NCBI RefSeq assembly: GCF_002563635.1
Contig: NZ_PDIZ01000003.1
Span: 310,001 to 374,000, forward strand
Length of the DNA: 64,000 nt
Direction: 5' to 3'
Origin: Bacillus sp. es.036
Lineage (GTDB): Bacteria; Bacillota; Bacilli; Bacillales; Guptibacillaceae
A program made the translations under genes and the position numbers. Each line of letters starts with the position of its first letter. The stretch's first letter is position 1. A model generated the notes under the pieces. It searched no databases, was not told where the DNA came from, and was given only the letters and a program-made list of their open reading frames with translations. Shown one piece after another: positions 52,554 to 62,555 of this stretch.

Positions 52554-53534
52554 TTGCAAGAAGCACTACTTGAAGTTAAACAGCTCAAGAAACATTTTCC
52601 CATTCAGGGAGGCGTACTTAAGCAGCAGGTAGGAACAGTAAAAGCCGTTGATGGTGTGACCTTTACATTACATAAAGGAGAAACTTTTGGACTGGTTGGA
52701 GAAAGTGGATGTGGAAAGTCTACAACTGGACGGATGTTAATGAGACTGCTTGAACCAAGTGAAGGGGAAGTTCTCTTTGATGGAAAAGAAATGACCAGTT
52801 TAAACAAAAAGGATCTCCGTCATCTTAGAAAAGATATACAGATGGTATTTCAGGATCCTTTTGCATCGCTGAATCCGAGACATACAGTTGAGAAAATTAT
52901 CGAAGAACCTCTTATCGTTCATCAGCTTGGGAATAAAGCAGAGCGTAAAAAAAGGGTAAGAGAACTTCTTGAAATTGTTGGTCTAAGTGCATACCACGCC
53001 AAACGTTATCCTCACCAATTCAGTGGTGGACAACGTCAAAGAATTGGTATAGCAAGGGCACTTGCGGTTAATCCGAAGTTAATCATTGCGGATGAACCTG
53101 TATCAGCACTTGATGTTTCGATCCAAGCTCAAGTATTAAATCTTTTAGAAGATCTTCAGAAAGAGCTTGGACTAACATATTTGTTTATCGCTCATGATTT
53201 AGGAGTTGTTCGTCATATTAGCGATCGTGTCGGAGTGATGTACCTTGGGCGCATAGTTGAAATGGCAGATAGTGAAAAGCTCTATTTGGATTCAAAACAT
53301 CCGTATACACAGGCTCTTCTTTCAGCGGTGCCGGTTCCAGATCCTGAATATGGGAAAGACAGAATTATTCTTACTGGAGATGTGCCAAGTCCATCGAATC
53401 CGCCATCAGGGTGTCCTTTTCACACAAGATGTCCTAAGGCGATGGACGTGTGCAGCTCCGTTGTTCCCGAATTCAGGGAGATAGAACCTGGGCACCATAC
53501 AGCGTGTCATCTGTATGAAGAAGACCATGTATAA
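52554..53534 (+). CDS. appF: Oligopeptide ABC transporter ATP-binding protein (AppF)
   Basis: A 326-residue ATPase with GESGCGKSTTG, QFSGGQRQRIGIAR, KLIIADEPVSALDV, IAHDLGVVRH and the C-terminal CPFHTRCPKAMDVC. It completes the ATPase pair with AppD. TTG 52554 follows AAGGGGGC. It is 14 bases after the appD stop. Confidence 0.85.
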   Translation: MQEALLEVKQLKKHFPIQGGVLKQQVGTVKAVDGVTFTLHKGETFGLVGESGCGKSTTGRMLMRLLEPSEGEVLFDGKEMTSLNKKDLRHLRKDIQMVFQDPFASLNPRHTVEKIIEEPLIVHQLGNKAERKKRVRELLEIVGLSAYHAKRYPHQFSGGQRQRIGIARALAVNPKLIIADEPVSALDVSIQAQVLNLLEDLQKELGLTYLFIAHDLGVVRHISDRVGVMYLGRIVEMADSEKLYLDSKHPYTQALLSAVPVPDPEYGKDRIILTGDVPSPSNPPSGCPFHTRCPKAMDVCSSVVPEFREIEPGHHTACHLYEEDHV

Positions 53535-53562
53535 ATCACAAACATGACTAAGGGGGAAGAAC

Positions 53563-55176
53563 ATGAAGAAAACCATTTTTTTATTACTATTTGTATTGCT
53601 ACTTTCGATTGGTCTAGCCGGTTGCGGTGGATCAAACGAAACGAATGGCAACGGCGGGGGTGACTCCGGAGACGGAGGTGAAGAAGCAGGTGGAACATTG
53701 ATCTTTGGCCGTGGCGGTGACTCCGTATCACTTGATCCAGCATCTGTAACAGACGGGGAATCATTTAAAGTAACAAAGAATATTTTTGATACGCTTCTTG
53801 ATTATGGTGACGATAACACAGATGTGCAAGAAGCCCTTGCGACAGATTGGGAAGTTTCTGACGATGGCAAGACATATATATTCACTCTTCGTGAAGGTGT
53901 AAAGTTCCATGACGGTACTGACTTTAACGCAGACGCTGTAGTTTACAATTTCGAACGTTGGATGAATGGGAATGAAGAAGCATTTTATTACTATAAGTCC
54001 ATGTTTGGTGGATTTAAAGGGGACGAAGGACATGTGATTGAAAGTGTAACAGCGAAAGACGATTACACTGTTGAATTCCAATTGAAGCGTCCACAAGCAC
54101 CATTCTTGAAAAACATCGCGATGTCTCCATTTGCGATTGCTAGTCCAGATGCACTTGAAAAGCAAGGCGATAAGTTTGGTGAAAATCCTGTAGGTACTGG
54201 TCCATTTGTATTTGATCAGTGGAACAGAAATGACAAAATCGTTCTAAATAAAAACGAAGAGTACTGGATGGATGGTTATCCAAAACTGGATAGTGTTATT
54301 TTTAGAGCGATTCCGGATAACTCTGCACGATTGAATGCACTAATGGCTGGTGAAATCGATTTGATGGACGGTCTTAACCCTTCTGATGTTCAGCAGGTAG
54401 AAGACAATGGCGATCTTCAAACTTTCTTCCGTCCTTCTATGAACGTTGGATACGTTGGATTGACGACAAATCGTGGACCATTAAAAGATAAGCTTGTACG
54501 TCAGGCGCTGAACCACGCTGTGGACAAGCAAGCGCTTATCGATTCTTTCTATGCTGGACAAGCTGAACCAGCGAAAAACCCAATGCCTCCGGTAATCGGT
54601 GGATATAACGATGATATTGAAGGTTATGAATATGATCTTGATAAAGCGAAGGAACTTCTAAAAGAAGCTGGCTATGAAGATGGATTTGAAATGGAGCTTT
54701 GGGCAATGCCTGTTCCACGTCCATATATGCCAGATGGTCAAAAAGTAGCAGAAGTTCTTCAGAAAAGCTTCGCTGAAATTGGCGTAGATGCTGAAATCAA
54801 ATCATACGAGTGGGCAACGTATCTTGAAAAAGCTCGTAATGGTGAAGCAGATAGCTTCTTGTTAGGTTGGACTGGCGATAACGGTGACGCTGATAACTTC
54901 CTATACGTACTCCTTGATCAGGATAACATTGGAAGCAACAACTATACGTACTATGAAAACCAGGAGCTTCATGATCTTCTAATCGAAGCACAGTCAACTC
55001 CAGATGAAGAAGAGCGTAATAAGCTTTATAAAGAAGCACAAGAAATCATCCATGAAGATGCACCGTGGATTCCTCTTGTACACTCCAAGCCAGCACTTGG
55101 CGGCTCTAGTACAATTAAAGGTTTCTCACCGCATCCAACTGGATCTGACAAGCTAACAAAAGTAACGCTTCAATAG
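53563..55176 (+). CDS. appA: Oligopeptide-binding lipoprotein (AppA, SBP family 5)
   Basis: A 537-residue solute-binding lipoprotein. The signal peptide ends in the lipobox LAGC (Cys about residue 21), followed by a Gly/Asp-rich linker. The family-5 signature is around VSDDGKTYIFTLREGVKFHDG, with later PLKDKLVRQALNHAVDKQAL. It captures peptides outside the membrane for AppBC. AAGGGGGAAGA precedes the ATG. A hairpin after the gene probably stabilises or limits the mRNA. Confidence 0.88.
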   Translation: MKKTIFLLLFVLLLSIGLAGCGGSNETNGNGGGDSGDGGEEAGGTLIFGRGGDSVSLDPASVTDGESFKVTKNIFDTLLDYGDDNTDVQEALATDWEVSDDGKTYIFTLREGVKFHDGTDFNADAVVYNFERWMNGNEEAFYYYKSMFGGFKGDEGHVIESVTAKDDYTVEFQLKRPQAPFLKNIAMSPFAIASPDALEKQGDKFGENPVGTGPFVFDQWNRNDKIVLNKNEEYWMDGYPKLDSVIFRAIPDNSARLNALMAGEIDLMDGLNPSDVQQVEDNGDLQTFFRPSMNVGYVGLTTNRGPLKDKLVRQALNHAVDKQALIDSFYAGQAEPAKNPMPPVIGGYNDDIEGYEYDLDKAKELLKEAGYEDGFEMELWAMPVPRPYMPDGQKVAEVLQKSFAEIGVDAEIKSYEWATYLEKARNGEADSFLLGWTGDNGDADNFLYVLLDQDNIGSNNYTYYENQELHDLLIEAQSTPDEEERNKLYKEAQEIIHEDAPWIPLVHSKPALGGSSTIKGFSPHPTGSDKLTKVTLQ

Positions 55177-55185
55177 GAAATAAGG

Positions 55186-55212
55186 AAGGGGAGTGATGCA
55201 CTCCCCTTTTAT
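55186..55212 (+). terminator. Intercistronic hairpin between appA and appB
   Basis: AAGGGGAGTG-atg-CACTCCCCTT then a short T run. appB follows after 65 bases, so the element may act as a leaky terminator that keeps the binding protein more abundant than the permease. Confidence 0.7.
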
Positions 55213-55274
55213 TCTTCATAACGTTACATACATATTATGACGACAAGATTTATACAGATGGAAGAGGTGAGTAG

Positions 55275-56279
55275 ATGCTTGCTTATACAGTTAGACGACT
55301 GCTGATGCTCATCCCGGTGTTGTTTGGGATGACACTCATTGTATTCTTTATGATTCGAGCCATTCCCGGAGATCCAGCTCAGGTCATTCTAGGACAACAG
55401 GCAACAGAGGAAGCAATAAAAAGTTTAACAAAACAGCTTGGTCTTGATCAGCCGTGGTATTTGCAGTATATCGATTATATTAAAAACTTATTTACAGGAG
55501 ATTTAGGTACTTCTCTTCGGACGAGTTCAGATATTAGTGGAGAAATTTGGCCATATCTTGCTGCTACTCTTGAACTGTCGCTTGTTGCGATGGTGATTGC
55601 GATTTTTATCGGTGTAAATGCAGGGATCATTAGTGCTTGGTTCCAAAACTCATGGTTTGATTACACGGCTATGGTATTAGCGCTAGTTGGTGTATCCATG
55701 CCTGTTTTCTGGCTTGGGTTGATGGAACAGTGGGCTTTCTCTCTTGAACTCGGATGGCTTCCATCAACGGGTCGTGAAAATGTGAGAAACCCTGTAGATG
55801 CGATTACTCACCTTTATCTTATTGATACCTTACTTCAGGGTAGAATGGATCAATTTGTTGAAGTGATTAAGCATTTGATTCTACCTGGGATTGCTCTTGG
55901 TACGATTCCAATGGCTATTATTGCACGAATGACACGCTCAAGCATGCTTGAAGTTATGCGCTCTGATTTTGTTCGAACAGCGCGTGCAAAAGGAACAAAA
56001 ATGTTTTGGGTTGTCTATAAACACTCTTTAAAAAATGCATTTATTCCCGTTCTAACCGTTATTGGACTGCAAATGGGCTTGCTTCTTGGGGGAGCGATTC
56101 TTACTGAGACGATCTTTGGTTGGCCAGGAATTGGTCGATATATTTACGACGCGATTAATTTTAGAGATTATCCTGTTATTCAATCCGGGATTTTAATCGT
56201 TGCGGTAATATTCGTTTTTATTAACTTAATTGTCGATCTGCTGTACGCTGCAATTGATCCTCGAATCAAATACAACTAA
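55275..56279 (+). CDS. appB: Oligopeptide ABC transporter permease (AppB)
   Basis: A 334-residue DppB/OppB-type permease with six membrane helices, N-terminal LAYTVRRLLMLIPVLFGMTLIVFFM and the EAA loop RTARAKGTKMFWVVYKHSLK that docks the ATPase. GAGGTGA precedes the ATG. appC begins 14 bases downstream. Confidence 0.88.
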   Translation: MLAYTVRRLLMLIPVLFGMTLIVFFMIRAIPGDPAQVILGQQATEEAIKSLTKQLGLDQPWYLQYIDYIKNLFTGDLGTSLRTSSDISGEIWPYLAATLELSLVAMVIAIFIGVNAGIISAWFQNSWFDYTAMVLALVGVSMPVFWLGLMEQWAFSLELGWLPSTGRENVRNPVDAITHLYLIDTLLQGRMDQFVEVIKHLILPGIALGTIPMAIIARMTRSSMLEVMRSDFVRTARAKGTKMFWVVYKHSLKNAFIPVLTVIGLQMGLLLGGAILTETIFGWPGIGRYIYDAINFRDYPVIQSGILIVAVIFVFINLIVDLLYAAIDPRIKYN

Positions 56280-56293
56280 AGGGGGCTTCTAAG

Positions 56294-57193
56294 ATGGCTG
56301 AAATTGCTCCGCAAAAAAAAGTGAATGTTCAAAAGCAACCAGATGAAGAAGTATTATCGCCATGGCGTGAAGCCTGGAAAGGATTCAGGAGAAATAAGCT
56401 AGCGATGGTCGGCATGGGGATTGTACTTTTTTTCATTCTTCTAGCGATCTTTGCAGGGGTCATCGCTCCTGAAGGGATTAACGAACAAAAATTAGGTGAA
56501 CGACTTCAATCGCCCTCAGCCAGTCATTGGTTTGGAACCGATGATTTCGGTCGTGATATTTTATCACGCATTATTTATGGGGCGCGAATTTCTTTATGGG
56601 TTGGTTTCTTTGCCGTACTCGGTTCAGCAGCGGTAGGGAGTTTACTAGGTATGGTAGCGGGATACTACGGTAAGTTAGTTGATACAATTATTTCACGTAT
56701 CTTTGATATCATGCTTGCCTTTCCAAGTATCCTTCTTGCGATTGCAGTTGTGGCAGTTTTAGGACCATCATTAAGAAATGCGCTGATCGCGATTGCCATT
56801 ATTAATATTCCAAACTTTGGACGGCTTGTTCGTTCTAGAGTGTTAAGTGTGAAACAGGAAGAGTATGTGATGGCGGCGAGGGCTGTTGGAATGAAAGACT
56901 CTAGAATCATTTTTCATCACGTATTACCGAATTCCCTCGCACCAATTATTGTGCAAGGAACGCTTGCGATAGCGACTGCTATTCTAGAAGCGGCTGCGCT
57001 TAGTTTTCTAGGTCTCGGTGCACAGGCGCCACAACCTGAGTGGGGGAAGATGCTAGCAGACTCCCGTTCATACATTATCCAGGCTCCGTGGACGGTGTTT
57101 TTTCCAGGACTTGCGATTATGCTAACAGTTCTTGGATTTAACCTACTAGGTGACGGTCTCCGTGATGCGTTGGATCCTAAAATGAAGAAATAA
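56294..57193 (+). CDS. appC: Oligopeptide ABC transporter permease (AppC)
   Basis: A 299-residue DppC/OppC-type permease: cytoplasmic N-terminus with SPWREAWKGFRRNKLAMVGM, HWFGTDDFGRDILSRIIYGA, six helices and the EAA loop MAARAVGMKDSRIIFHHVLP. It forms the heteromeric channel with AppB. Last gene of the operon, followed by a strong terminator. Confidence 0.88.
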   Translation: MAEIAPQKKVNVQKQPDEEVLSPWREAWKGFRRNKLAMVGMGIVLFFILLAIFAGVIAPEGINEQKLGERLQSPSASHWFGTDDFGRDILSRIIYGARISLWVGFFAVLGSAAVGSLLGMVAGYYGKLVDTIISRIFDIMLAFPSILLAIAVVAVLGPSLRNALIAIAIINIPNFGRLVRSRVLSVKQEEYVMAARAVGMKDSRIIFHHVLPNSLAPIIVQGTLAIATAILEAAALSFLGLGAQAPQPEWGKMLADSRSYIIQAPWTVFFPGLAIMLTVLGFNLLGDGLRDALDPKMKK

Positions 57194-57220
57194 AAAATCA
57201 GCCGATTCGGCTGATTTTTT
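57192..57220. terminator. Bidirectional terminator
   Basis: AAAAAATCAGCC-gattc-GGCTGATTTTTT, 12 base pairs, between appC and the convergent ygaE. Confidence 0.9.
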
Positions 57221-58301
57221 ATTTGGCATGAAGCTCTTGTATGTCGACTTCATTTTCTTCTTGGTGATACGAATGGAAGCTATCGACTAGCAGATCAAGG
57301 TGTTCAAGATGGTCGTTGTAATCAATAATCATACCGATTAAAGGAAAGATTGTCATCCAAAGTTCGCGGTTACATTCACCACTTTCGTATAAATCAACAT
57401 AGCGTTCGGTTAAAGTAGATTCACCGGATCCAACTGTGTTTAACATTTCTTCAGGAGACTGATGCCTCACTTTGCCGATATATTTTAAATGGATACGTTC
57501 GTGATAATTTGTCAGCTCATCAAGGTGAGTCTGAATCATCTTTCTTACCTCATCGGGCATGATCAAAATCTTGACATCAAGTTGATCAAGCATTTTTAGA
57601 ATAGCGAGTGATTTTTCTGTTGTAGCGATCATCTGTCTGAATAGAACGAGCTTACGAGCTTTTACAAAATCTCTTCTTTTGAAATAGGTTCGCTCTTCCT
57701 TATAAAGAAGAAAGTACTGATCACTTTTCACTGTGTCTTCTTTTAACTTAATCAAGTTTTCTTTAAGGACTTTGTGTTCCGCGTCATTCCTCGTAGCAAG
57801 TCGAATCCATTGTGAGATATATTCTGTGTTGCTTACGATTTTATGAAACAATTTCGTTTCATACTTCGGTGGGAGGAAAATCAAATTCACAAAGAAAGAA
57901 CTGACGACCCCTACCATAATGACGAGAAATCGATTCGTGGCAAAAGTGATAAATTCCTCTTGTGGCGCGTTCATAATTAATATCACTGTTACAACAGCAA
58001 GTGGAATTGTACTTTCAATATTTAATTTAATATTAATGGCGATAATTATAATAGCGCCTAGGCCAATGACAATGGGCTGATTTCCGAAAAGAAGAACAAG
58101 CACAACGGCTAGCAGGGCTCCAATAATGTTTGATTGAAATTGATCGATAATCGTTTGATACGATCTGTAGATGGATGGTTGGATCGCAAACAATGCAGCT
58201 ACACCAGCGAAAGTAGGTGGCTCTAATCCAAGCCATGTTGCTAAATATAAGGCGATGGTAATCGCAAGCCCTGTTTTAAAAATACGGGCACCAAACTTCA
58301 T
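57219..58301 (-). CDS. ygaE: FUSC/aromatic-acid-exporter-like membrane protein (YgaE)
   Basis: A 360-residue protein with six helices in the N-terminal half: ALYLATWLGLEPPTFAGVAALFAIQPS and SIYRSYQTIIDQFQSNIIGAL match the FUSC/ArAE family. A long helical cytoplasmic C-terminal half follows. Family members move aromatic acids or organic anions. It is the homologue of YgaE by position before gsaB. Transcribed towards the app operon. Confidence 0.82.
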   Translation of the reverse strand: MKFGARIFKTGLAITIALYLATWLGLEPPTFAGVAALFAIQPSIYRSYQTIIDQFQSNIIGALLAVVLVLLFGNQPIVIGLGAIIIIAINIKLNIESTIPLAVVTVILIMNAPQEEFITFATNRFLVIMVGVVSSFFVNLIFLPPKYETKLFHKIVSNTEYISQWIRLATRNDAEHKVLKENLIKLKEDTVKSDQYFLLYKEERTYFKRRDFVKARKLVLFRQMIATTEKSLAILKMLDQLDVKILIMPDEVRKMIQTHLDELTNYHERIHLKYIGKVRHQSPEEMLNTVGSGESTLTERYVDLYESGECNRELWMTIFPLIGMIIDYNDHLEHLDLLVDSFHSYHQEENEVDIQELHAK

Positions 58302-58442
58302 TCTGTTATTATCCTTTCATTACATACTATTAATATAGAGAGTAACCTCTATTTCCTCTTTTAAACATATGAGACGTTCTAGTTATACATCGGAATGATA
58401 CGGATAGCAAGGCTTATTTCAAATAATACCAAAGATAGTAGA

Positions 58443-58476
58443 AAAGACAGAATGAAGTTGCTTCATTCTGTCTTTA
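58443..58476 (-). terminator. Terminator of gsaB
   Basis: AAAGACAGAATGAA-gttgc-TTCATTCTGTCTTT, a 14-base-pair stem; the minus strand continues T-rich. Confidence 0.85.
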
Positions 58477-58486
58477 TCAATTTCCA

Positions 58487-59776
58487 TTAAGCCATCTGTT
58501 GGAAGACGCGTTTTACTGCTTCAAGCGTTTCCTCAATGTCTTCTTCAGTATGTTCTGTTGTTAGAAACCAAGCTTCGTATTTAGAAGGGGCAAGATTAAT
58601 TCCTTCCTGAAGCATGAGTTTAAAGAATCGGGCAAATCTCTCTCCATCAGAATCCTCAGCCTGTTTGTAATTCATTACTTTCTTGTTATTAAAGTAGACG
58701 GTAAGAGCCCCTTTGAGACGATTAATTGTAATCTGAATCCCGGCTTCCTTTGCGTGTTGAAGGATGCCTGATTCAAGTCGTTCTCCAAGTTTGTCTAAGT
58801 GGTTATATACCCCTTCTTCTTGGAGGACTTCAAGACACGCAATACCTGCTGAGATCGAAGCAGGATTTCCGGCCATTGTACCAGCTTGATAAGCTGGTCC
58901 TAGAGGAGCAACGTGTTCCATAATTTCGCGCTTACCGCCGTATGCGCCAATCGGGAGACCTCCTCCAATAATCTTTCCGAGTGCTGTCATATCTGGCTCA
59001 ACACCAAGTAAGTTCTGGGCACCGCCGTACATAAAGCGGAACGCCGTGATCACTTCATCGTAGATTACGAGAGCACCGTGTTGGTGAGTGATTTCATTGA
59101 CCTGTTCAAGAAAACCTTCTTCAGGCTCAACGATGCCAAAGTTACCAACAATCGGTTCAACGAGAACACCCGCTACTTCATCTCCCCATTTTTCCATTGC
59201 TTCTTTATAAGCCTCAATGTCGTTAAATGGTACCGTGATCACCTCTCTGGCAATGCTTTTTGGAACGCCAGCAGAATCGGGACTTCCTAGAGTAGCAGGG
59301 CCAGAACCAGCAGCAACTAGGACAAGATCTGAGTGTCCATGATAGCAACCAGCAAATTTCACAATTTTGTTGCGACCGGTATAGGCCCTTGCAACACGAA
59401 TCGTTGTCATAACCGCTTCGGTACCGGAGTTTACAAACCGAACGCGTTCAAGAGAAGGAATGGCTTCCTGAAGCATTGAACCAAAACGATTCTCTAGAAC
59501 GGTCGGTGTCCCATATAAAACGCCATTTTCCGCTGCAGTTGTGATGGCTTTCGTAATATGTGGATGTGCATGGCCAGTAATAATAGGACCGTAAGCTGCA
59601 AGGTAGTCTATGTATTTGTTACCATCAACGTCCCAGAAATAAGGCCCCTTTGCTTTTTCCATGAAGATGGGAGTGCCTCCGCCAACGCCTTTATAGGATC
59701 GAGATGGACTGTTCACACCACCTAGCATAATATCAAGTGATTCTTTATGGTGTTGTTCTGATTTCGTGAAATTCAT
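58487..59776 (-). CDS. gsaB: Glutamate-1-semialdehyde 2,1-aminomutase (GsaB)
   Basis: A 429-residue PLP enzyme of tetrapyrrole synthesis that converts glutamate-1-semialdehyde to 5-aminolevulinate. It has [15 protein letters not shown] at the N-terminus, the PLP-phosphate site [18 protein letters not shown], the cofactor Asp in [11 protein letters not shown] and the Schiff-base Lys in [17 protein letters not shown]. It is the second, GsaB-type copy of Bacillus. GGAGG precedes the ATG. Confidence 0.92.
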   Translation of the reverse strand: MNFTKSEQHHKESLDIMLGGVNSPSRSYKGVGGGTPIFMEKAKGPYFWDVDGNKYIDYLAAYGPIITGHAHPHITKAITTAAENGVLYGTPTVLENRFGSMLQEAIPSLERVRFVNSGTEAVMTTIRVARAYTGRNKIVKFAGCYHGHSDLVLVAAGSGPATLGSPDSAGVPKSIAREVITVPFNDIEAYKEAMEKWGDEVAGVLVEPIVGNFGIVEPEEGFLEQVNEITHQHGALVIYDEVITAFRFMYGGAQNLLGVEPDMTALGKIIGGGLPIGAYGGKREIMEHVAPLGPAYQAGTMAGNPASISAGIACLEVLQEEGVYNHLDKLGERLESGILQHAKEAGIQITINRLKGALTVYFNNKKVMNYKQAEDSDGERFARFFKLMLQEGINLAPSKYEAWFLTTEHTEEDIEETLEAVKRVFQQMA

Positions 59777-59928
59777 GTTAACCTCCTAGTCTTACTTGTT
59801 CATCACTATCCATTGTAGCATGAGTAGAGCGGAACAAAACACTATTCCCACTTGCACTTAAGCGCAATGATTGTTTAATAGGAGTGGCTCTTGTAAACTA
59901 AGTTGGTGTGTAAAAAGGAGGATAACGA

Positions 59929-60942
59929 ATGGAAAAGGTTATTGATGTGCAGTCGTTGCGTAAGGATTTTAAATCTCATTCAAGCCGCTCAGGATTAAAA
60001 GGAGCGTTTCGAGATCTGTTTACGCGTAATTATAAAGTGATTTCTGCTGTAAAAGATATATCGTTTACTGTTAACGAAGGGGAAATGGTAGGTTATATCG
60101 GAGAAAATGGTGCTGGAAAGTCAACAAGCATTAAAATGCTAACTGGCATTTTAACACCAACTTCTGGGACTGTTCGGGTGAATGGAATGGATCCTCATAA
60201 AGAACGTGAAAAATTTGTTCGTTCCATTGGTGTTGTGTTTGGTCAACGTTCTCAATTGTGGTGGGATATTGCTGTACAAGAATCGTTTCGTTTGCTTAAG
60301 AAAGTCTATAACGTGCCGGATGATGTGTATAACGAACATATGAATCACGTCATTGAATCGCTTGATATTGGACCATTGCTTGATAAGCCTGTAAGAAAGT
60401 TATCGCTAGGACAACGTATGCGATGTGAGCTAGCAGCAGCGCTTCTTCATAATCCAAAGCTTTTGTTTCTTGATGAACCAACTATTGGTCTTGATGTCCT
60501 TGTAAAGTTAAAGATTCGTAATTTCTTAAAGGAGATTAACGAGAAGTACAAGACCACGATTTTACTTACTACCCATGATCTTACGGATATTGAAGCGTTA
60601 TGTGATCGTGTTGTGATGCTGGATGAAGGACAGATTATCTATGATGGGAAACTTGCTAAGCTCCGTTCTAACTGGGGAGAAGGAAAGCAGATTGAATTTC
60701 AGTTTGGTGAACAGGTTAGTGGTGAACAACTCCAACCTTTATTGAAAGAACTCGAAGCAGAATGGACAAAAGGTGACCGAGATAACGTATGGATTGCGAA
60801 TGTGATTAACGAAGAGCACGTGATTTCTGAAGTGATTGGTCGAGTTGTGGCAGCAAATCGAATTACGGATATTAAAATTCATGAAATTTCGACGGAAGAG
60901 ATTATTCGAAATATCTATGAAGAAGGTATGCTAAATGGGTAA
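59929..60942 (+). CDS. ABC exporter ATP-binding protein (DUF990 permease system)
   Basis: A 337-residue ATPase: Walker A GENGAGKSTSIKM, signature KLSLGQRMRCELAAAL, Walker B KLLFLDEPTIGLD, H loop TTHDLTDIEALCD. The N-terminal basic extension (KSHSSRSGLKGAFRDLFTR) is typical of ATPases that serve ABC-2 DUF990 permeases. AAGGAGG precedes the ATG. Its 3' end overlaps the first permease gene by eight bases. Confidence 0.85.
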   Translation: MEKVIDVQSLRKDFKSHSSRSGLKGAFRDLFTRNYKVISAVKDISFTVNEGEMVGYIGENGAGKSTSIKMLTGILTPTSGTVRVNGMDPHKEREKFVRSIGVVFGQRSQLWWDIAVQESFRLLKKVYNVPDDVYNEHMNHVIESLDIGPLLDKPVRKLSLGQRMRCELAAALLHNPKLLFLDEPTIGLDVLVKLKIRNFLKEINEKYKTTILLTTHDLTDIEALCDRVVMLDEGQIIYDGKLAKLRSNWGEGKQIEFQFGEQVSGEQLQPLLKELEAEWTKGDRDNVWIANVINEEHVISEVIGRVVAANRITDIKIHEISTEEIIRNIYEEGMLNG

Positions 60943-61726
60943 GTATCTCGAAATGATTCGAGTTCGTTTTTTAATGATGCTTGCCTATCGAACGAACTAT
61001 TATAGCGGAATTTTAATTTATAGCATTAATATCGGAGCGTACTACTTTTTGTGGAATGCCATTTATGGTGGAAAAGGAGAAATTGAAGGACTATCCGTGA
61101 TTCAGATGACAACCTATGTTGCGGTTGCCTGGATGGCAAGAGCTTTTTATTTTAATAACATTGATCGAGAAATTGCTCAGGAGATTAAAGAAGGTAAGGT
61201 AGCAATAGAATTTATTCGTCCCTATCACTATTTATTAATGAAGACGATGCAGGGACTAGGGGAAGGGATTTTTAGATTAAGCTTCTTCTCAATTCCAGGT
61301 ATGATTATCGTTAGCCTTATTTTCCCGATTGAATTTTCAGCTGCATTTTCGACGTGGATGTTCTTTATGGTTGCAATTATTCTAAGTTTTATTGTTAATA
61401 CTCAAATTAATCTACTGACAGGTGTTATGACCTTTTTCTTCTTTAACAACGATGGACTGATTCGAGCAAAACGCGTTGTAATCGATTTGTTCTCGGGATT
61501 ATTACTTCCAATCAGTTTCTATCCGGGATGGGCTCAGAATGTCATGGACTTTCTTCCGTTCCAGGCTATTAGCTATATTCCAAGTATGATTTTTACAGAA
61601 GGTTTTACTGGGAGTGCGGTTTGGGAGGCGATTCTTTTCCAGCTAGTCTGGGCGGTTATCTTGATTCTTCCAATTCAAGCGCTATGGGTCATTGCCAAAA
61701 AACGCTTGATTGTGCAGGGAGGGTAA
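60935..61726 (+). CDS. ABC-2 family permease, DUF990 type
   Basis: A 263-residue permease with six membrane helices and family motifs YSGILIYSINIGAYYFLWNAIYGG and LLLPISFYPGWAQNVMDFLPF. It acts with the ATPase overlapping it and the next permease as an exporter of unknown substrate. The ATG lies inside the 3' end of the ATPase gene. Confidence 0.83.
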   Translation: MGKYLEMIRVRFLMMLAYRTNYYSGILIYSINIGAYYFLWNAIYGGKGEIEGLSVIQMTTYVAVAWMARAFYFNNIDREIAQEIKEGKVAIEFIRPYHYLLMKTMQGLGEGIFRLSFFSIPGMIIVSLIFPIEFSAAFSTWMFFMVAIILSFIVNTQINLLTGVMTFFFFNNDGLIRAKRVVIDLFSGLLLPISFYPGWAQNVMDFLPFQAISYIPSMIFTEGFTGSAVWEAILFQLVWAVILILPIQALWVIAKKRLIVQGG

Positions 61727-61729
61727 TAG

Positions 61730-62515
61730 ATGAAGCATACGAGTGTTTTCTTTCTATATGTAGCGCAGTATATGAAAACAAGATTAACCTATCGTGTTGA
61801 TATGCTGATGGAGATTATGTCTGATTTATTGTTTCAAGCAGTCAATCTCATTTTTATATTGGTAGTATTCGGACATACAAATATGTTGAGCGGCTGGTCG
61901 AAGGATGAAATTATTTTTATTTATGGCTTTTTTCTCGTTCCATTTGCCATTTTTGGCGCCTTCTTTAATATTTGGGATTTCAATGAAAGGTATATTGTTA
62001 AAGGGGAGATGGATCGAATCTTAACAAGACCTGTGCATAGTTTGTTTCAAATTATTTTAGAACGGATGGAGCTTGAATCATTGTTTGGGGTACTAACTGG
62101 TATCGCTGTTATGATATATGCAGGAAATCGTCTTGATCTAAGCCTATCCTGGTATGATCCTATTGTTTTTCTTTTCATGGTTCTAGGCGGAGCTTTTGTC
62201 TACGCAGGGATCTTTATTTTGCTGGCCAGTATCAGTTTTTGGTCAGATAGTAGAACAAGCATTATGCCAATGATGTATAATATCGGAAACTATGGTAGAT
62301 ATCCAGTTGATATCTACAATAAAGTCATTCGCTTTGTGTTAACGTGGATCTTACCTTTTGCTTTTGTTGGTGTTTATCCATCTGCTTATTTCTTGGGTCG
62401 TGAAGAATGGTACGGTTATGCTTTTCTTACCCCAGTGATGGGCGCTGTCTTTTTTGGATTTGCGATCTTTATGTGGAATATTGGCGTCACGAAATATAGG
62501 GGCGCAGGTAACTAA
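61730..62515 (+). CDS. ABC-2 family permease, DUF990 type
   Basis: A 261-residue permease paralogous to the preceding one: YMKTRLTYRVDMLMEIMSDL, KGEMDRILTRPVHSLFQII and YPSAYFLGREEW. Three bases separate it from the upstream permease, so the three genes form one operon ending in a strong terminator. Confidence 0.83.
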   Translation: MKHTSVFFLYVAQYMKTRLTYRVDMLMEIMSDLLFQAVNLIFILVVFGHTNMLSGWSKDEIIFIYGFFLVPFAIFGAFFNIWDFNERYIVKGEMDRILTRPVHSLFQIILERMELESLFGVLTGIAVMIYAGNRLDLSLSWYDPIVFLFMVLGGAFVYAGIFILLASISFWSDSRTSIMPMMYNIGNYGRYPVDIYNKVIRFVLTWILPFAFVGVYPSAYFLGREEWYGYAFLTPVMGAVFFGFAIFMWNIGVTKYRGAGN

Positions 62516-62547
62516 AAAGTCCAGAGGGATATCCCTCTGGACTTTTT
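62514..62547. terminator. Bidirectional terminator
   Basis: A perfect 17-base-pair palindrome (AAAAAGTCCAGAGGGAT and its complement) between the ABC exporter and the converging sigma-factor gene. Confidence 0.92.
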
Positions 62548-62555
62548 GTTTATGA

